Shown: positions 8,858 through 17,274 of the stretch, in pieces | Numbering within the stretch: position 1 is the first letter of the stretch | Layout: each line of letters opens with the position of its first letter | Assembly: GCF_020010905.1 (NCBI RefSeq) | Contig: NZ_JAGJBY010000001.1 | Coordinates: 2,190,001 to 2,254,000, forward strand | Length of the DNA: 64,000 nt | Reading direction: 5' to 3' | DNA from: Streptomyces acidiscabies | Lineage (GTDB): Bacteria > Actinomycetota > Actinomycetes > Streptomycetales > Streptomycetaceae | Position numbers and translations under genes: made by a program | The notes under the pieces: generated by a model | Database searches by the model: none | Seen by the model: only the letters and a program-made list of their open reading frames with translations | What the model was told of the DNA's origin: nothing

Positions 8858-9283
8858 GTGAGTCGAACGCGCCCCGGGCCGACGGTCCGTGGGGGACTGA
8901 CCAGCGTCGTGGCGGGTGAGACGTACCAGGAACCGAAGGATCTCCCCCGCCTCTGGCACGTCACTCTCAGCGTCTCCGGCGCGGCCGTCCCGGTGAAGGA
9001 CCTGCGCCGGGGTCTGGAACAGCTCGCCCACGACCACCCCTTCCTCCTGACCAGCCGCTACGCCCCCGACCACGCGGAGATCCGCTACTGGGAGGAGGCC
9101 CGCGACCTCCACGACGCCGCCGCCGTCGCCCTGCGCCTGTGGGGCGAACACCGCCAGACCGCCAATCTGCCCGCCTGGGAGATCGTCGGCCTGGAGGTCA
9201 TCAACCGCGAGACCTACCACCAACGGGTGGCGGAGGGCTACGGCCCCCTCCCGGCGACCCCGGTCGGCGTGCACCCGTTCTGA
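8858..9283 (+). CDS. conserved hypothetical protein between proB and proA
   Basis: This 141-residue soluble protein starts at a GTG at 8858 behind AAGGAGG at about 8846-8852, an excellent ribosome binding site that decides against the longer upstream frame. It contains 'VVAGETYQEPKDLPRLWHVTLSVSG' style sequence near the N-terminus and a conserved middle with the paired acidic/aromatic segment 'RYWEEARDLHDAAAVALRLW'. No catalytic motif, signal or membrane segment is visible. I recall proteins like this as conserved in Streptomyces at this position, but no function is known to me. Its location suggests nothing beyond possible co-transcription with proB. Confidence 0.75.
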   Translation: MSRTRPGPTVRGGLTSVVAGETYQEPKDLPRLWHVTLSVSGAAVPVKDLRRGLEQLAHDHPFLLTSRYAPDHAEIRYWEEARDLHDAAAVALRLWGEHRQTANLPAWEIVGLEVINRETYHQRVAEGYGPLPATPVGVHPF

Positions 9284-9331
9284 CCCGTCTCGCGGTGTGG
9301 ACCACGCGCTGGACGCCCTCTCGCGGAGCAC

Positions 9332-9337
9332 TACGCT
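9332..9337 (+). promoter_or_regulatory. -10 element of leaderless proA promoter
   Basis: TACGCT is followed by exactly 6 nt and then the proA ATG at 9344, with no Shine-Dalgarno sequence between. Transcription would begin at or next to the ATG. The -35 region is weak. Confidence 0.5.
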
Positions 9338-9343
9338 TCCCCC

Positions 9344-10627
9344 ATGACCACGCTCTCTCCGTACGACGCCATGTCCCCGGTCATCGAGGCCGCCTACCGG
9401 GCCAAGGCCGCCGCCGCCGACCTCGCGCCGCTGCCGAGGGCCGTGAAGGACGACGCGCTGCTCGCCATCGCGGACGCGCTGGAGGTGCGCACCGGGGAGA
9501 TCGTCGAGGCGAACGCGGAGGACGTGGCGCGGGCGCGCGAGGCCGGGACCAGCGAGTCCGTCATCGACCGGCTGACGCTCACGCCCGAGCGCATCCGGGC
9601 CATCGCCTCCGACGTACGGGACGTCGTCGCGCTGCCCGACCCGGTGGGCGAGGTCGTGCGCGGCTCCACGCTGCCCAACGGCATCGACCTGCGCCAGGTG
9701 CGCGTGCCCCTCGGCGTCGTCGGCATCATCTACGAGGCCCGGCCCAACGTCACCGTCGACGCCGCCGCCCTGTGCCTCAAGTCCGGCAACGCCGTCCTGC
9801 TGCGCGGCTCCGGCTCCGCCTACTCCTCCAACTCCGCCCTCGTCCGGGTCCTGCGCGACGCGGTCGGCGGAGCGGGCCTCCCCGCCGACGCCGTACAGCT
9901 CGTGCCCGGTGAAAGCCGGGAATCCGTACGGGAGTTGATGCGGGCGCGCGGGCTCGTGGACGTACTCATCCCGCGCGGCGGCGCCTCCCTGATCCAGACC
10001 GTGGTGTCCGAGTCGACGGTTCCGGTCATCGAGACGGGGACCGGGAACTGCCACGTGTACGTCGACGCGGACGCCGACCTCGACATGGCGATCGACATCC
10101 TCATCAACTCCAAGGCGCAGCGCGTCAGCGTCTGCAACGCCGCCGAGACCCTCCTCGTCCACCAGGACATCGCCCCCGAGTTCCTGCCCCGCGCCCTCGA
10201 CGCGCTCGCGGAGGCCGGGGTGACCGTGCACGCCGACGAGCGGGTTATGGCGTACGCGAAGGACTCCACCGCGACGGTCGTGGAGGCCACCGCCGACGAC
10301 TGGGAGACCGAGTACCTGTCGTACGACATCGCCGCGGCCGTCGTCGACTCGCTGGAGAAGGCCGTCGAGCACATCCGGCTGTGGACCTCCGGCCACACGG
10401 AGGCGATCGTCACCACCTCCCAGCAGGCCGCGCGCCGCTTCACCCAGTTGGTCGACTCGACGACCGTCGCCGTGAACGCGTCCACCCGGTTCACCGACGG
10501 GGGGCAGTTCGGGTTCGGTGCGGAGATCGGGATCTCCACGCAGAAGCTGCACGCCAGGGGGCCGATGGGGCTGCCGGAGCTGACCAGCACGAAGTACATC
10601 GTCACCGGGGACGGGCACGTCCGCTGA
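9344..10627 (+). CDS. proA: gamma-glutamyl phosphate reductase
   Basis: This 427-residue aldehyde-dehydrogenase-fold enzyme reduces gamma-glutamyl phosphate to glutamate semialdehyde, the second step of proline synthesis. Conserved blocks include '[16 protein letters not shown]' (122-137) and the catalytic-Cys segment '[11 protein letters not shown]' with Cys 264. Length is normal. The ATG at 9344 has no ribosome binding site, but a TACGCT box ends 6 nt upstream, so it is probably a leaderless transcript separate from proB. No oddities were seen. Confidence 0.95.
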   Translation: MTTLSPYDAMSPVIEAAYRAKAAAADLAPLPRAVKDDALLAIADALEVRTGEIVEANAEDVARAREAGTSESVIDRLTLTPERIRAIASDVRDVVALPDPVGEVVRGSTLPNGIDLRQVRVPLGVVGIIYEARPNVTVDAAALCLKSGNAVLLRGSGSAYSSNSALVRVLRDAVGGAGLPADAVQLVPGESRESVRELMRARGLVDVLIPRGGASLIQTVVSESTVPVIETGTGNCHVYVDADADLDMAIDILINSKAQRVSVCNAAETLLVHQDIAPEFLPRALDALAEAGVTVHADERVMAYAKDSTATVVEATADDWETEYLSYDIAAAVVDSLEKAVEHIRLWTSGHTEAIVTTSQQAARRFTQLVDSTTVAVNASTRFTDGGQFGFGAEIGISTQKLHARGPMGLPELTSTKYIVTGDGHVR

Positions 10628-10715
10628 CGGTCTGTCCGGCGTGAGATCGGCGTGAGAGGCGTCTCATCGGGTGGCCGAATATTCATACCGTCTGCCCAAA
10701 CGGACCCCCCAGGTC

Positions 10716-10721
10716 TACTCT
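10716..10721 (+). promoter_or_regulatory. -10 element TACTCT, leaderless promoter
   Basis: TACTCT ends 6 nt before the GTG at 10728. The same hexamer at the same spacing precedes the related next gene (11336), so the two related genes also share promoter architecture. Confidence 0.5.
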
Positions 10722-10727
10722 GGACAT

Positions 10728-11270
10728 GTGCCGGAGGACGTGGGGGGCACGCCGTTCCCTGACGGCGGACAGCCCGACGACGACCACGACCGCGGGGTGT
10801 CGGACGAAGAGTTCGCCTCCGTGGTCTTCGACGAGGCCTTCGTGAAGGCGGCGGTGCACCACGAGCCGTCCGCCGTCGAACGCCTCCTGGCCGCCGCCGA
10901 GGCGAGAGCCGAGGCCGAGGCGGAGTCCCGCCGCACCAGACCCCGCCCCGAGCGCTACGACGACGGCCCCCGCCGGGACGCCGACGACCTCGATGACCTG
11001 GACGACCCCGAGGTCCTCGACGCGCGCTACGGCGCCCCCGCGTCGTACGGCTTCTACGGGGCGTACGGCAAACAGGTCCGCTGGCACCGGCCCGTCGCCT
11101 GGCTCCTCGCCCTCGTCATGGGCATCGGCATGGTCGCGCTCGCCTTCACCGCCGTCTACCGGGGCTCCTCCTCGGGCGGCGGCAGCCGGCAGGCGCCGCC
11201 CACGTCCACCGGCGCGGACGCGACGCCGTCCGCTCCGCCGGCCGTCTCGGTGGTCCCGCAGGCGCCGTGA
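10728..11270 (+). CDS. single-pass membrane protein, acidic cytoplasmic domain (paralogue of next gene)
   Basis: This is a 180-residue protein. It has an acidic N-terminal region with 'DEEFASVVFDEAFVKAA' near residues 24-40, a charged Glu/Arg/Asp-rich linker, one transmembrane helix ('AWLLALVMGIGMVALAFTAV', about 122-143) and a short Ser/Pro/Thr-rich outside tail. The motif ('DE-F/Y-x-SVVFDE-x-FV') recurs in the next gene, so the two are paralogous. The GTG at 10728 is favoured because a TACTCT -10 box ends 6 nt before it and there is no ribosome binding site. From memory, S. coelicolor proteins from this locus were reported to interact with the spore-wall synthesis complex; I cannot verify that here. 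Confidence 0.75.
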   Translation: MPEDVGGTPFPDGGQPDDDHDRGVSDEEFASVVFDEAFVKAAVHHEPSAVERLLAAAEARAEAEAESRRTRPRPERYDDGPRRDADDLDDLDDPEVLDARYGAPASYGFYGAYGKQVRWHRPVAWLLALVMGIGMVALAFTAVYRGSSSGGGSRQAPPTSTGADATPSAPPAVSVVPQAP

Positions 11271-11335
11271 GCGGTTGCTGAGAACCTGTCAGAAGTTGTC
11301 CTGCGACTGGGCGTTTACCCGAGGCTCCTGAGACC

Positions 11336-11341
11336 TACTCT
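11336..11341 (+). promoter_or_regulatory. -10 element TACTCT, leaderless promoter
   Basis: TACTCT ends 6 nt before the ATG at 11348 with no ribosome binding site, so transcription should begin at the start codon. It copies the arrangement upstream of the paralogue at 10728. Confidence 0.5.
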
Positions 11342-11347
11342 GAAGGT

Positions 11348-12418
11348 ATGGGCGGGCCTGGAGACCCACCGGAGGGGACACCCGAGGGCACTCCTGCCGG
11401 TGGAGAGGACGAGTACCGATCCGTCGTCTTCGACGAGTCGTTCGTCCGCGCTGCCCGGATCCAGGAGTACTCCGCCCAGGAGCGCATCGGCGACCACGCG
11501 CCCGCCGTACGGCGCCGGCCCCCGCCCTTACGCCGGGGACTGACCCGGCAGGTCCTCTTCCTCGCCCTGCTGATCACGATCGCGTTCGGTACGGCCATCT
11601 ACATGGGGGTCCGCAGCCCCTACCAGTCGCCGGGTGCCCGGCGGGCGGTCGAGCCCCTGCGGATGACCGTCGTGCCGCTCGCCCCGCAGTCTCCCGTACC
11701 CGGCGCCGCCGACGCCGGGTATCTCTTCGCGCACAGTCCCGCCGCCGGGTTCAAGACCGGCGCCGACGGGGTCACCCTGCCCGCCGCGCGGCGCACCGCC
11801 CACTTCTCCGACAGCCAGGTCGTCACCGCGCTCACCACGGCCAAGGAGTACATCGTCCGCTCGGCGCTGTATCCGGAGGTGATTCTCGGCCAGGAGATCC
11901 GCGCGGCCCGGGTCCTGCTCGACTCCGCGCAACTCGACCAGTTCGACGCGAGCTTCACCCACCCCTCGGCCGACGGCCTCCACGCCCCCACGGGCTGGCT
12001 GGTCCGCTTCGACCCCCACCAGGTCAAGCTGGCCGACCCCGGCATCCGGGTCCGCGGCACCCTGGGCATAGCCGAGACGGACTCCGAGACCCTGGAAGTC
12101 ACGGCGGACCACACGTACGTCTACGCCCTCCGCCCCGCATCGGCGTCCGCGGCCCAGGCGTCCCTGTTCACCGTCCGCCGCGAACTCCACTTCCGCTTCG
12201 ACCAGGACGACCTACGCCTACGCCAGACCCAACTCCTGGTCTCCTCGATCCAGGCGGGCCCCCTGGCCTGCTCCTCGGACGCGATCGGCTACCTACGCCC
12301 GCTCCTCGCGGGCCAGACGGCAGGCACAGCGGGCCCAGCGGGAACGGACCCGTACGGGACGGGGAGTACGGCGGCGTTGTGTGGGACGTTGGCGGGGGGT
12401 GCGCTGCCGAAGGTGTGA
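11348..12418 (+). CDS. single-pass membrane protein with large extracytoplasmic domain, TTA-containing
   Basis: This 356-residue protein has the N-terminal motif 'DEYRSVVFDESFVRAA' (21-36) shared with the preceding gene, a proline/arginine-rich juxtamembrane stretch, one transmembrane helix (about 69-88) and a large external domain of about 260 residues ending in a Gly/Thr-rich tail. A leucine codon at 11528-11530 (Leu 61) is TTA, the codon decoded by the bldA tRNA in Streptomyces, so full translation may be tied to development. No enzyme motif is visible. Context (cell-wall LCP-like gene and M48 protease nearby) and paralogy suggest an envelope role; this is inference. Confidence 0.75.
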   Translation: MGGPGDPPEGTPEGTPAGGEDEYRSVVFDESFVRAARIQEYSAQERIGDHAPAVRRRPPPLRRGLTRQVLFLALLITIAFGTAIYMGVRSPYQSPGARRAVEPLRMTVVPLAPQSPVPGAADAGYLFAHSPAAGFKTGADGVTLPAARRTAHFSDSQVVTALTTAKEYIVRSALYPEVILGQEIRAARVLLDSAQLDQFDASFTHPSADGLHAPTGWLVRFDPHQVKLADPGIRVRGTLGIAETDSETLEVTADHTYVYALRPASASAAQASLFTVRRELHFRFDQDDLRLRQTQLLVSSIQAGPLACSSDAIGYLRPLLAGQTAGTAGPAGTDPYGTGSTAALCGTLAGGALPKV

Positions 12419-12466
12419 GAGAACCGGCCGGTACCGAGGGTTCTTCGGCCTAGCCCCGCAGGGTTC

Positions 12467-12483
12467 ATGTACATCTAGTACAT
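12467..12483. promoter_or_regulatory. inverted-repeat operator of the toxin-antitoxin operon
   Basis: ATGTAC-ATCTA-GTACAT is a perfect 6-bp inverted repeat with a 5-bp spacer ending 7 nt before the antitoxin ATG. It contains the TGTACA core typical of YefM-type operators, so self-repression by the antitoxin/toxin complex is likely. It also spans the probable -10 region. Confidence 0.6.
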
Positions 12484-12490
12484 TGGGTGC

Positions 12491-12772
12491 ATGAGTGATC
12501 CGGTGGTTGAATCCATGGCCGAGGTCCGTAGTCACCTCGCTGACGTCATCGATCGTGCTCGCCGGGAGGAGACCCCGACGATCATCACCCGGCGCGGCAA
12601 GCAGGAAGCCGTCGTGATCGACATCCAGGAGTACCAGCGCCTGCGTGAGGTCGCGGAGAACGCCGAGGAGGCGTGGCTGAACCGGCTGGCCGACGAAGCC
12701 GAGTCCGAGGGCGTGCAGGGGTCGGTCTCGCTCGAAGAGATGGCCGCCTTGCTCCGTACCCACCAGGGGTGA
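12491..12772 (+). CDS. Phd/YefM-family antitoxin
   Basis: This 93-residue antitoxin has an N-terminal DNA-binding Phd/YefM fold: 'MAEVRSHLADVIDRARREETPTIITRRGKQEAVVI' style sequence spans residues 9-43, with the conserved 'ITRRGK' at about 34-39. The acidic C-terminal half (about 50-93) would wrap around the toxin. The ATG at 12491 follows a palindromic operator. The toxin gene begins 4 nt after its stop, the usual antitoxin-first order. The pair would act by cytoplasmic autoregulated neutralisation; it is likely a stress or maintenance module. Confidence 0.85.
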   Translation: MSDPVVESMAEVRSHLADVIDRARREETPTIITRRGKQEAVVIDIQEYQRLREVAENAEEAWLNRLADEAESEGVQGSVSLEEMAALLRTHQG

Positions 12773-12776
12773 CCTC

Positions 12777-13058
12777 GTGGGGTACGCCACACGTTTCACG
12801 CCGCACGCGCAGCGGGGCATGCTCAAGATCCCGCGCCCGGATGCCCTCCGTGTCCTGCATCGCCTCGCCGAACTCCAGAAGGCGATGGACGCGGGGGACA
12901 CCACCGCGTTCGACATCAAAGCGCTCCAGGGACACAGTGCCCGTTGGCGGCTCAGGGTCGGTGACTATCGCGTCGTCTACACCGTCGAGGACGGTCGACT
13001 GATCGTGTGGGTCCTGGCCGTCGGCAACCGCCGCGACGTTTACCGCCAGGTTCCGTAG
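12777..13058 (+). CDS. RelE/ParE-superfamily toxin
   Basis: This 93-residue basic protein has the RelE fold order: N-terminal 'RFTPHAQRGMLKI', a helix pair, then the core strands 'ALQGHSARWRLRVGDYRVVYTVEDGRLIVWVLAVGNRRDVYR'. The 'WRLRVGDYRVVY' strand and the terminal 'GNRRDVYR' are where RelE toxins carry the basic and tyrosine residues used for ribosome-dependent mRNA cleavage. It starts at a GTG 4 nt after the antitoxin stop. It is expected to be an mRNA interferase inhibited by the preceding antitoxin; a ParE-type gyrase target is less likely from these residues. Confidence 0.8.
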   Translation: MGYATRFTPHAQRGMLKIPRPDALRVLHRLAELQKAMDAGDTTAFDIKALQGHSARWRLRVGDYRVVYTVEDGRLIVWVLAVGNRRDVYRQVP

Positions 13059-13149
13059 CCCTCGAATCATCGGCAGGCGTACGGCATCGTGAAGTGGAAC
13101 CCCGTACCGGCCACCCGAAAGCAGCCGATACGAGGATGCCCCCGAAGTC

Positions 13150-14241
13150 CTACTGCTCGTCCCCCTCGGTATCCGTCTGCGGCCGGTCCTTCGTCGGCGT
13201 CGAAGTCCGCCCCCCGAACCCCCGCCGCACCCGGCCGCCCAAATCGCCCGCGCCGCCGGCGATGTCGGTGACCAGCTTCATCAGCGGGTCCTTCGAGTTC
13301 TTGACGTTGGACGCGTAGCTGGCCGCCGATTCGCGGAAGGAGTCCGTGACCGACGTGTCCTTGTCCTGTGTGCGGCGCGGGTAGTGGCCGTCCATGATGC
13401 GCTGGTAGTCGCGGGACTCGGCCCACTTCTTCAGCTCGGCCGCGCGGACGGTCGTGAAGGGGTGGGAGCGGGGCAGGACGTTGAGGATCTTGAGGACGGA
13501 GTCGCGGAGGTCGCCGCCCTCCTCGTACTCCTCGGCCTGCTTCAAGAACGCGTCGACGTTCATCTCGTGCAGATGGTTGCCGCCCGCGATCTTCATCAGG
13601 CCGCGCATGGACGCCTGGAGGTCCTGGCCGACGAGCAACCCGGCGCGGTCGGCGGAGAGTTCGGACTTGCGGAACCATTCGCGCAGCGCCGTCACGATCG
13701 CCATGATCGCGAGGTTGCCGAGCGGGATCCAGGCGACCCGGAGCGCGAGGCTCGTGAGGAAGAGCAGGATCGTGCGGTACACGGAGTGGCCGGAGAGCGC
13801 GTGGCCCACCTCGTGGCCGACGACCGCCCGCATCTCCTCCTCGTCGAGGAGTTCGACGAGGCCCGTGGTGACGACGATGATCGGCTCGTCGAGACCGATG
13901 CACATCGCGTTGGGCTGCGGGTCCTGGTTGACGTACATCGCCGGGACCTTCTCCAGGTCCAGGATGTCGCAGGCGTCCCGCAGCATGTCGTTGAGGTGCG
14001 CGAACTGCTGCTCCGAGACGCGGACCGAGTCGGAGAGGAAGAGGAGGCGCAGGCTGCGCTCCGGAAGGAGCCCGCTGAGCGCCTTGAACACCGTGTCGAA
14101 GCCGCTCAGCTTGCGCAGGGCGACCAGGGCGGAACGGTCGGCGGGGTGTTCGTAGGCACGCGAGGAGATCTCCGGGAATCGCCTGCGCTGCCTGCTGGGC
14201 ACGTTCTCGTGGCCGCTCTGCTCTTGGCCGTCGTCGGACAT
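13150..14241 (-). CDS. M48-family zinc metalloprotease, membrane-associated
   Basis: This is a 363-residue protein with the metzincin-type 'HEVGH' at 143-147 and the downstream third-ligand segment 'ELSADRAG' (Glu 194), as in M48/HtpX-like peptidases. Two hydrophobic stretches (about 156-172 and 172-188) immediately follow the HExxH helix, as in membrane-embedded M48 enzymes. A charged C-terminal tail ends in acidic residues. The start is set at the ATG at 14241 because GGGGGAC lies 4-5 nt upstream as a ribosome binding site; an in-frame ATG at 14253 lacks one. It probably performs membrane or envelope protein quality control. It is convergent with the toxin gene and divergent from the small membrane gene at 14383. 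Confidence 0.85.
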   Translation of the reverse strand: MSDDGQEQSGHENVPSRQRRRFPEISSRAYEHPADRSALVALRKLSGFDTVFKALSGLLPERSLRLLFLSDSVRVSEQQFAHLNDMLRDACDILDLEKVPAMYVNQDPQPNAMCIGLDEPIIVVTTGLVELLDEEEMRAVVGHEVGHALSGHSVYRTILLFLTSLALRVAWIPLGNLAIMAIVTALREWFRKSELSADRAGLLVGQDLQASMRGLMKIAGGNHLHEMNVDAFLKQAEEYEEGGDLRDSVLKILNVLPRSHPFTTVRAAELKKWAESRDYQRIMDGHYPRRTQDKDTSVTDSFRESAASYASNVKNSKDPLMKLVTDIAGGAGDLGGRVRRGFGGRTSTPTKDRPQTDTEGDEQ

Positions 14242-14382
14242 GTCGTCCCCCATGTGCGAAGTGGAGTGAGCCGCTTACGGCCCCTTTGCTGACCCTTGTG
14301 CGGTCTTTTATGCCCCCGAGGCTGCTGCCAGCCTAGGCGGAGTTACGGTGGACGGGCACTACATCTAAAGGAGTCCCGCACC

Positions 14383-14535
14383 ATGGAGCACACCCCCGCC
14401 GCCTGGCTCGCCGCAGCCGCCGCCGACCAGCAGGGGCCGGGGAACCTGCTCCGGATCGTGCTTCTCGTGATGGTCGTGGGCTGTGTGCTGACGGGGTGGT
14501 TCCTGCTGCGGGGCTACAAGCGGAAAGACGACTGA
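14383..14535 (+). CDS. 50-residue single-pass membrane protein
   Basis: The ATG at 14383 lies 9 nt after AAAGGAG, a clear ribosome binding site. The product has a polar N-terminus, one transmembrane helix ('LLRIVLLVMVVGCVLTGWFLL', about 22-42) and a basic tail 'RGYKRKDD'. It belongs to the many Streptomyces mini membrane proteins without assigned function. It is divergent from the M48 protease across 141 bp. Confidence 0.65.
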   Translation: MEHTPAAWLAAAAADQQGPGNLLRIVLLVMVVGCVLTGWFLLRGYKRKDD

Positions 14536-14666
14536 CACCCCGCGAAAGTTCCCCGCGCCCCTCGCTCTGTTTCCCGATGGCGGAGTCGGCGTGATCGCCG
14601 ACGGCCCGTCCCCGTACCATGGGCGGACGTCTTTACTCCGCCCACACTCGGATAGGTCTGCCGAAG

Positions 14667-14831
14667 ATGAGCCTTCACAGCACCGCAGTTCAGTTGGTCA
14701 CCCTCGCCGCCGAGGGCGAGGAGCACGGTGGCAACCACCAGAGCCTGGACCCGCTGGTCACGGGCGGTGCCGCGTTCGGCATCCTGCTGCTCCTGCTGTG
14801 GATCACCACCCGCTTCAACCGCGACCGCTGA
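14667..14831 (+). CDS. 54-residue single-pass membrane protein
   Basis: The frame opens at the ATG at 14667. The predicted product has a histidine-containing amphipathic N-terminal half and one transmembrane helix ('GGAAFGILLLLLWITTRF', about 33-50) ending in 'NRDR'. A TAGGTC hexamer at 14653-14658 sits 8 nt before the ATG and no ribosome binding site is visible, so the transcript may be nearly leaderless. It lies directly upstream of nadD, and the similar size and topology to the gene at 14383 make the two look like a small-protein pair. Function unknown. Confidence 0.65.
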   Translation: MSLHSTAVQLVTLAAEGEEHGGNHQSLDPLVTGGAAFGILLLLLWITTRFNRDR

Positions 14832-14863
14832 GACACCCCGGCCGGCCCCTCACCCGGTGCCGG

Positions 14864-14869
14864 TAGGGT
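14864..14869 (+). promoter_or_regulatory. -10 element of leaderless nadD promoter
   Basis: TAGGGT is followed by 7 nt and then the ATG at 14877. There is no ribosome binding site before that ATG. Confidence 0.45.
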
Positions 14870-14876
14870 CTGCCGC

Positions 14877-15503
14877 ATGGGAGAGCAGGACATGCCTACC
14901 GGCCCGTCGACCCCGGGCAAGCGCCGCCTCGGCGTCATGGGCGGGACGTTCGATCCGATCCACCACGGACACCTCGTGGCGGCCAGTGAGGTCGCCGCGG
15001 CGTTCCACCTGGACGAGGTCGTGTTCGTCCCGACCGGCCAGCCCTGGCAGAAGAGCCACCGCGCGGTCTCCCCGGCGGAGGACCGCTACCTGATGACGGT
15101 CATCGCGACCGCCGAGAACCCCCAGTTCTCGGTGAGCCGCATCGACATGGACCGCGGCGGCCCCACCTACACCGTGGACACCCTGCGCGACCTGCGTGCC
15201 CTCAACCCGGACACGGACCTCTTCTTCATCACCGGCGCCGACGCGCTCGCGCAGATCGTCACCTGGCGCGACACGGACGAGCTGTTCGCGCTGGCGCACT
15301 TCATCGGCGTGACCCGGCCGGGCCACAACCTCGCCGACCCCGGCCTGCCCGACGGCATCGTCTCCCTCGTCGAGGTCCCCGCGCTCGCCATCTCCTCCAC
15401 CGACTGCCGCACGCGCGTCGCGAAGGGGGACCCCGTCTGGTACCTGGTGCCGGACGGCGTCGTGCGCTACATCGACAAGCGCGAGCTGTACCGCGGCGAG
15501 TGA
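14877..15503 (+). CDS. nadD: nicotinate-nucleotide adenylyltransferase
   Basis: This 208-residue enzyme adenylylates nicotinate mononucleotide, the penultimate step of NAD synthesis. '[12 protein letters not shown]' (22-33) contains the nucleotidyltransferase (H/T)xGH motif, and 'ISSTDCR' near residue 175 is the C-terminal ISSTxxR motif. The ATG at 14877 fits a leaderless transcript from the TAGGGT box; an internal ATG at 14892 behind AGCAGGA is the alternative and would remove five residues. It heads the compact set nadD - LCP-like gene - rsfS - histidine phosphatase, an order common in actinobacteria. Confidence 0.95.
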   Translation: MGEQDMPTGPSTPGKRRLGVMGGTFDPIHHGHLVAASEVAAAFHLDEVVFVPTGQPWQKSHRAVSPAEDRYLMTVIATAENPQFSVSRIDMDRGGPTYTVDTLRDLRALNPDTDLFFITGADALAQIVTWRDTDELFALAHFIGVTRPGHNLADPGLPDGIVSLVEVPALAISSTDCRTRVAKGDPVWYLVPDGVVRYIDKRELYRGE

Positions 15504-15528
15504 GGCGAGCAGGCCGAGAGGGGCACCG

Positions 15529-17199
15529 GTGAACAACCGTTACGACGCGGACCAGTCGGACGACGAGGAGACCCCGTACGTCGTGGTCGGCTACGACGAC
15601 TACGGCCGCCCGGTCTACGGCCGCCCCCAGCAACAGGTCCCCCAGCAGCAGCCCTACGACCCGTACGCGGCCCAGCAGCAGGGTCAGACGTACGACTATT
15701 ACGGCCAGCAGCCCGCCTACCCCCAGCAGCAGTACGGCCAGCAACAGCCGTACGACCAGCAGGGCTACGGCTACGACGCGTACGGCACCCAGCCCTCGTA
15801 CGACGCGTACGGCCAGCAGACCGCGACGGACACGAACACCGCCTACATCCCGCCCCAGCAGTCCACCCCCGTCGAGGAAGAGGCACCCCCGGCGCCCGCC
15901 GAGGACGCCCCCGCACAGGAGCAACCGGACTACAAGACCGAGCAGTTCGCGTTCGTCGAGGAGCCCACCGCGGACTCCGAGGACGTCATCGACTGGCTGA
16001 ACTTCACCGAGAACCGCACGGAACGCCGCGAGGAGGCCAAGCGGCGTGCGAAGGGCCGGCTCGTCGCGCTCGTCGTCGTCCTCGCGCTGACCGCCGTCGG
16101 CGGCGTCGGCTATCTCGCGTACGCCGGGAAGCTCCCCGGCCTGTCCTCCTCGGACAGCAAGGCCACCGCCACGACCGGCGGCGCCGCGCAGAAGCGGGAC
16201 GTCGTCGTCGTCCACCTCCACGACACCGCGAAGGGCGGCACCTCCACGCTGCTGCTCGTCGACAACACGACCGCGAAGCGGGGGACGACGGTCCTGCTGC
16301 CGAACTCCCTCGTCGTGACCACGGACGACGGGAACAGCACGACGCTCGCGAAGTCCGTGGACGACGACGGCTCGGCGGGCACCCGCGACGCGCTGGACAC
16401 CGTCCTCGGGACGAACATCGAGGGGACCTGGCGCCTCGACACCCCCTACCTCCAGAACCTCGTCGACCTGGTCGGCGGCATCGAGGTCGACACCGACGCG
16501 ACCGTCCCCGACCCGGCCTCGAAGAAGGGGGAGGCGCTGGTCAACAAGGGGGAGAAGCAGTCGCTCAGCGGCAAGATGGCCGTCGCGTACGCCACGTACC
16601 GGGGCGAGGAGGAGAAGCAGGACGCGCAGCTCGCCCGGTTCGGGCAGGTCGTGCAGGGGGTGCTGCGCAAGGTGTCCTCCGACGCGCAGGCCGCGACGAT
16701 CACCGTCCAGACGCTCGCGCAGATCCTCGACCCGTCCCTCACGGACAAGGACCTCGGCGCCTTCCTCGCGAACCTCGCCTCCCTCGCCAAGGGCGGCGAC
16801 TACAAGACCGACACCCTCCCGGTCCAGAAGGACGGCACGCTCAGCGCCGAGGCGAGCACCGAGGTCGTCAAGAACGTCCTCGGCGGTACGGCGAAGAGCC
16901 CGGACCCCGGCGCGGCCGTCCGCGTCTCCGTGCAGAACGCCACCGGGAAGAAGGCCGACTCCGAGGACGCCCGTGTCGTCCTGCTCAACGGCGGCTTCAC
17001 CGTCCTCGACGGCGGCACGGTCACCTCGACCGCCTCCGCCTCGTCCGTCACCTACAGCGACGACGCCGAGAAGAACAACGCCACCGAGGTCGCCAAGACG
17101 CTGGGCCTGGCCGCCGGCGCCGTCAAGAAATCCGCGGCGGCGTCCGGCGGGGACGTCACCGTGATCCTGGGGAAGGACTACAAGCCGTCGGCGTCCTGA
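15529..17199 (+). CDS. LCP/LytR_C-like cell-envelope protein with Gln/Tyr-rich N-terminus
   Basis: This is a 556-residue protein. Residues 1-115 are low-complexity Gln/Tyr/Pro/Gly (short repeats such as 'YGQQQPYDQQ'), followed by an acidic linker, one transmembrane helix (about 178-197) and an extracytoplasmic domain. 'LVDLVGGIEVD' (311-321) and 'LSGKMAVAYATYRG' near 345-360 match the LytR-CpsA-Psr fold; a LytR_C-like domain occupies about 440-550. The canonical 'IPRD'-type segment reads 'LLPNS' (256-260), so the usual Arg/Asp is missing and ligase activity is doubtful. It starts at a GTG 25 nt after nadD. A wall-polymer role or partner is inferred. Confidence 0.75.
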   Translation: MNNRYDADQSDDEETPYVVVGYDDYGRPVYGRPQQQVPQQQPYDPYAAQQQGQTYDYYGQQPAYPQQQYGQQQPYDQQGYGYDAYGTQPSYDAYGQQTATDTNTAYIPPQQSTPVEEEAPPAPAEDAPAQEQPDYKTEQFAFVEEPTADSEDVIDWLNFTENRTERREEAKRRAKGRLVALVVVLALTAVGGVGYLAYAGKLPGLSSSDSKATATTGGAAQKRDVVVVHLHDTAKGGTSTLLLVDNTTAKRGTTVLLPNSLVVTTDDGNSTTLAKSVDDDGSAGTRDALDTVLGTNIEGTWRLDTPYLQNLVDLVGGIEVDTDATVPDPASKKGEALVNKGEKQSLSGKMAVAYATYRGEEEKQDAQLARFGQVVQGVLRKVSSDAQAATITVQTLAQILDPSLTDKDLGAFLANLASLAKGGDYKTDTLPVQKDGTLSAEASTEVVKNVLGGTAKSPDPGAAVRVSVQNATGKKADSEDARVVLLNGGFTVLDGGTVTSTASASSVTYSDDAEKNNATEVAKTLGLAAGAVKKSAAASGGDVTVILGKDYKPSAS

Positions 17200-17274
17200 T
17201 CTTCGTCGCGTGAGCGCGCTCGGCGGGCCGTGAGACCCTTGAGGGGTAACCGACCGTCTAGGGAAAGCCGTGCA

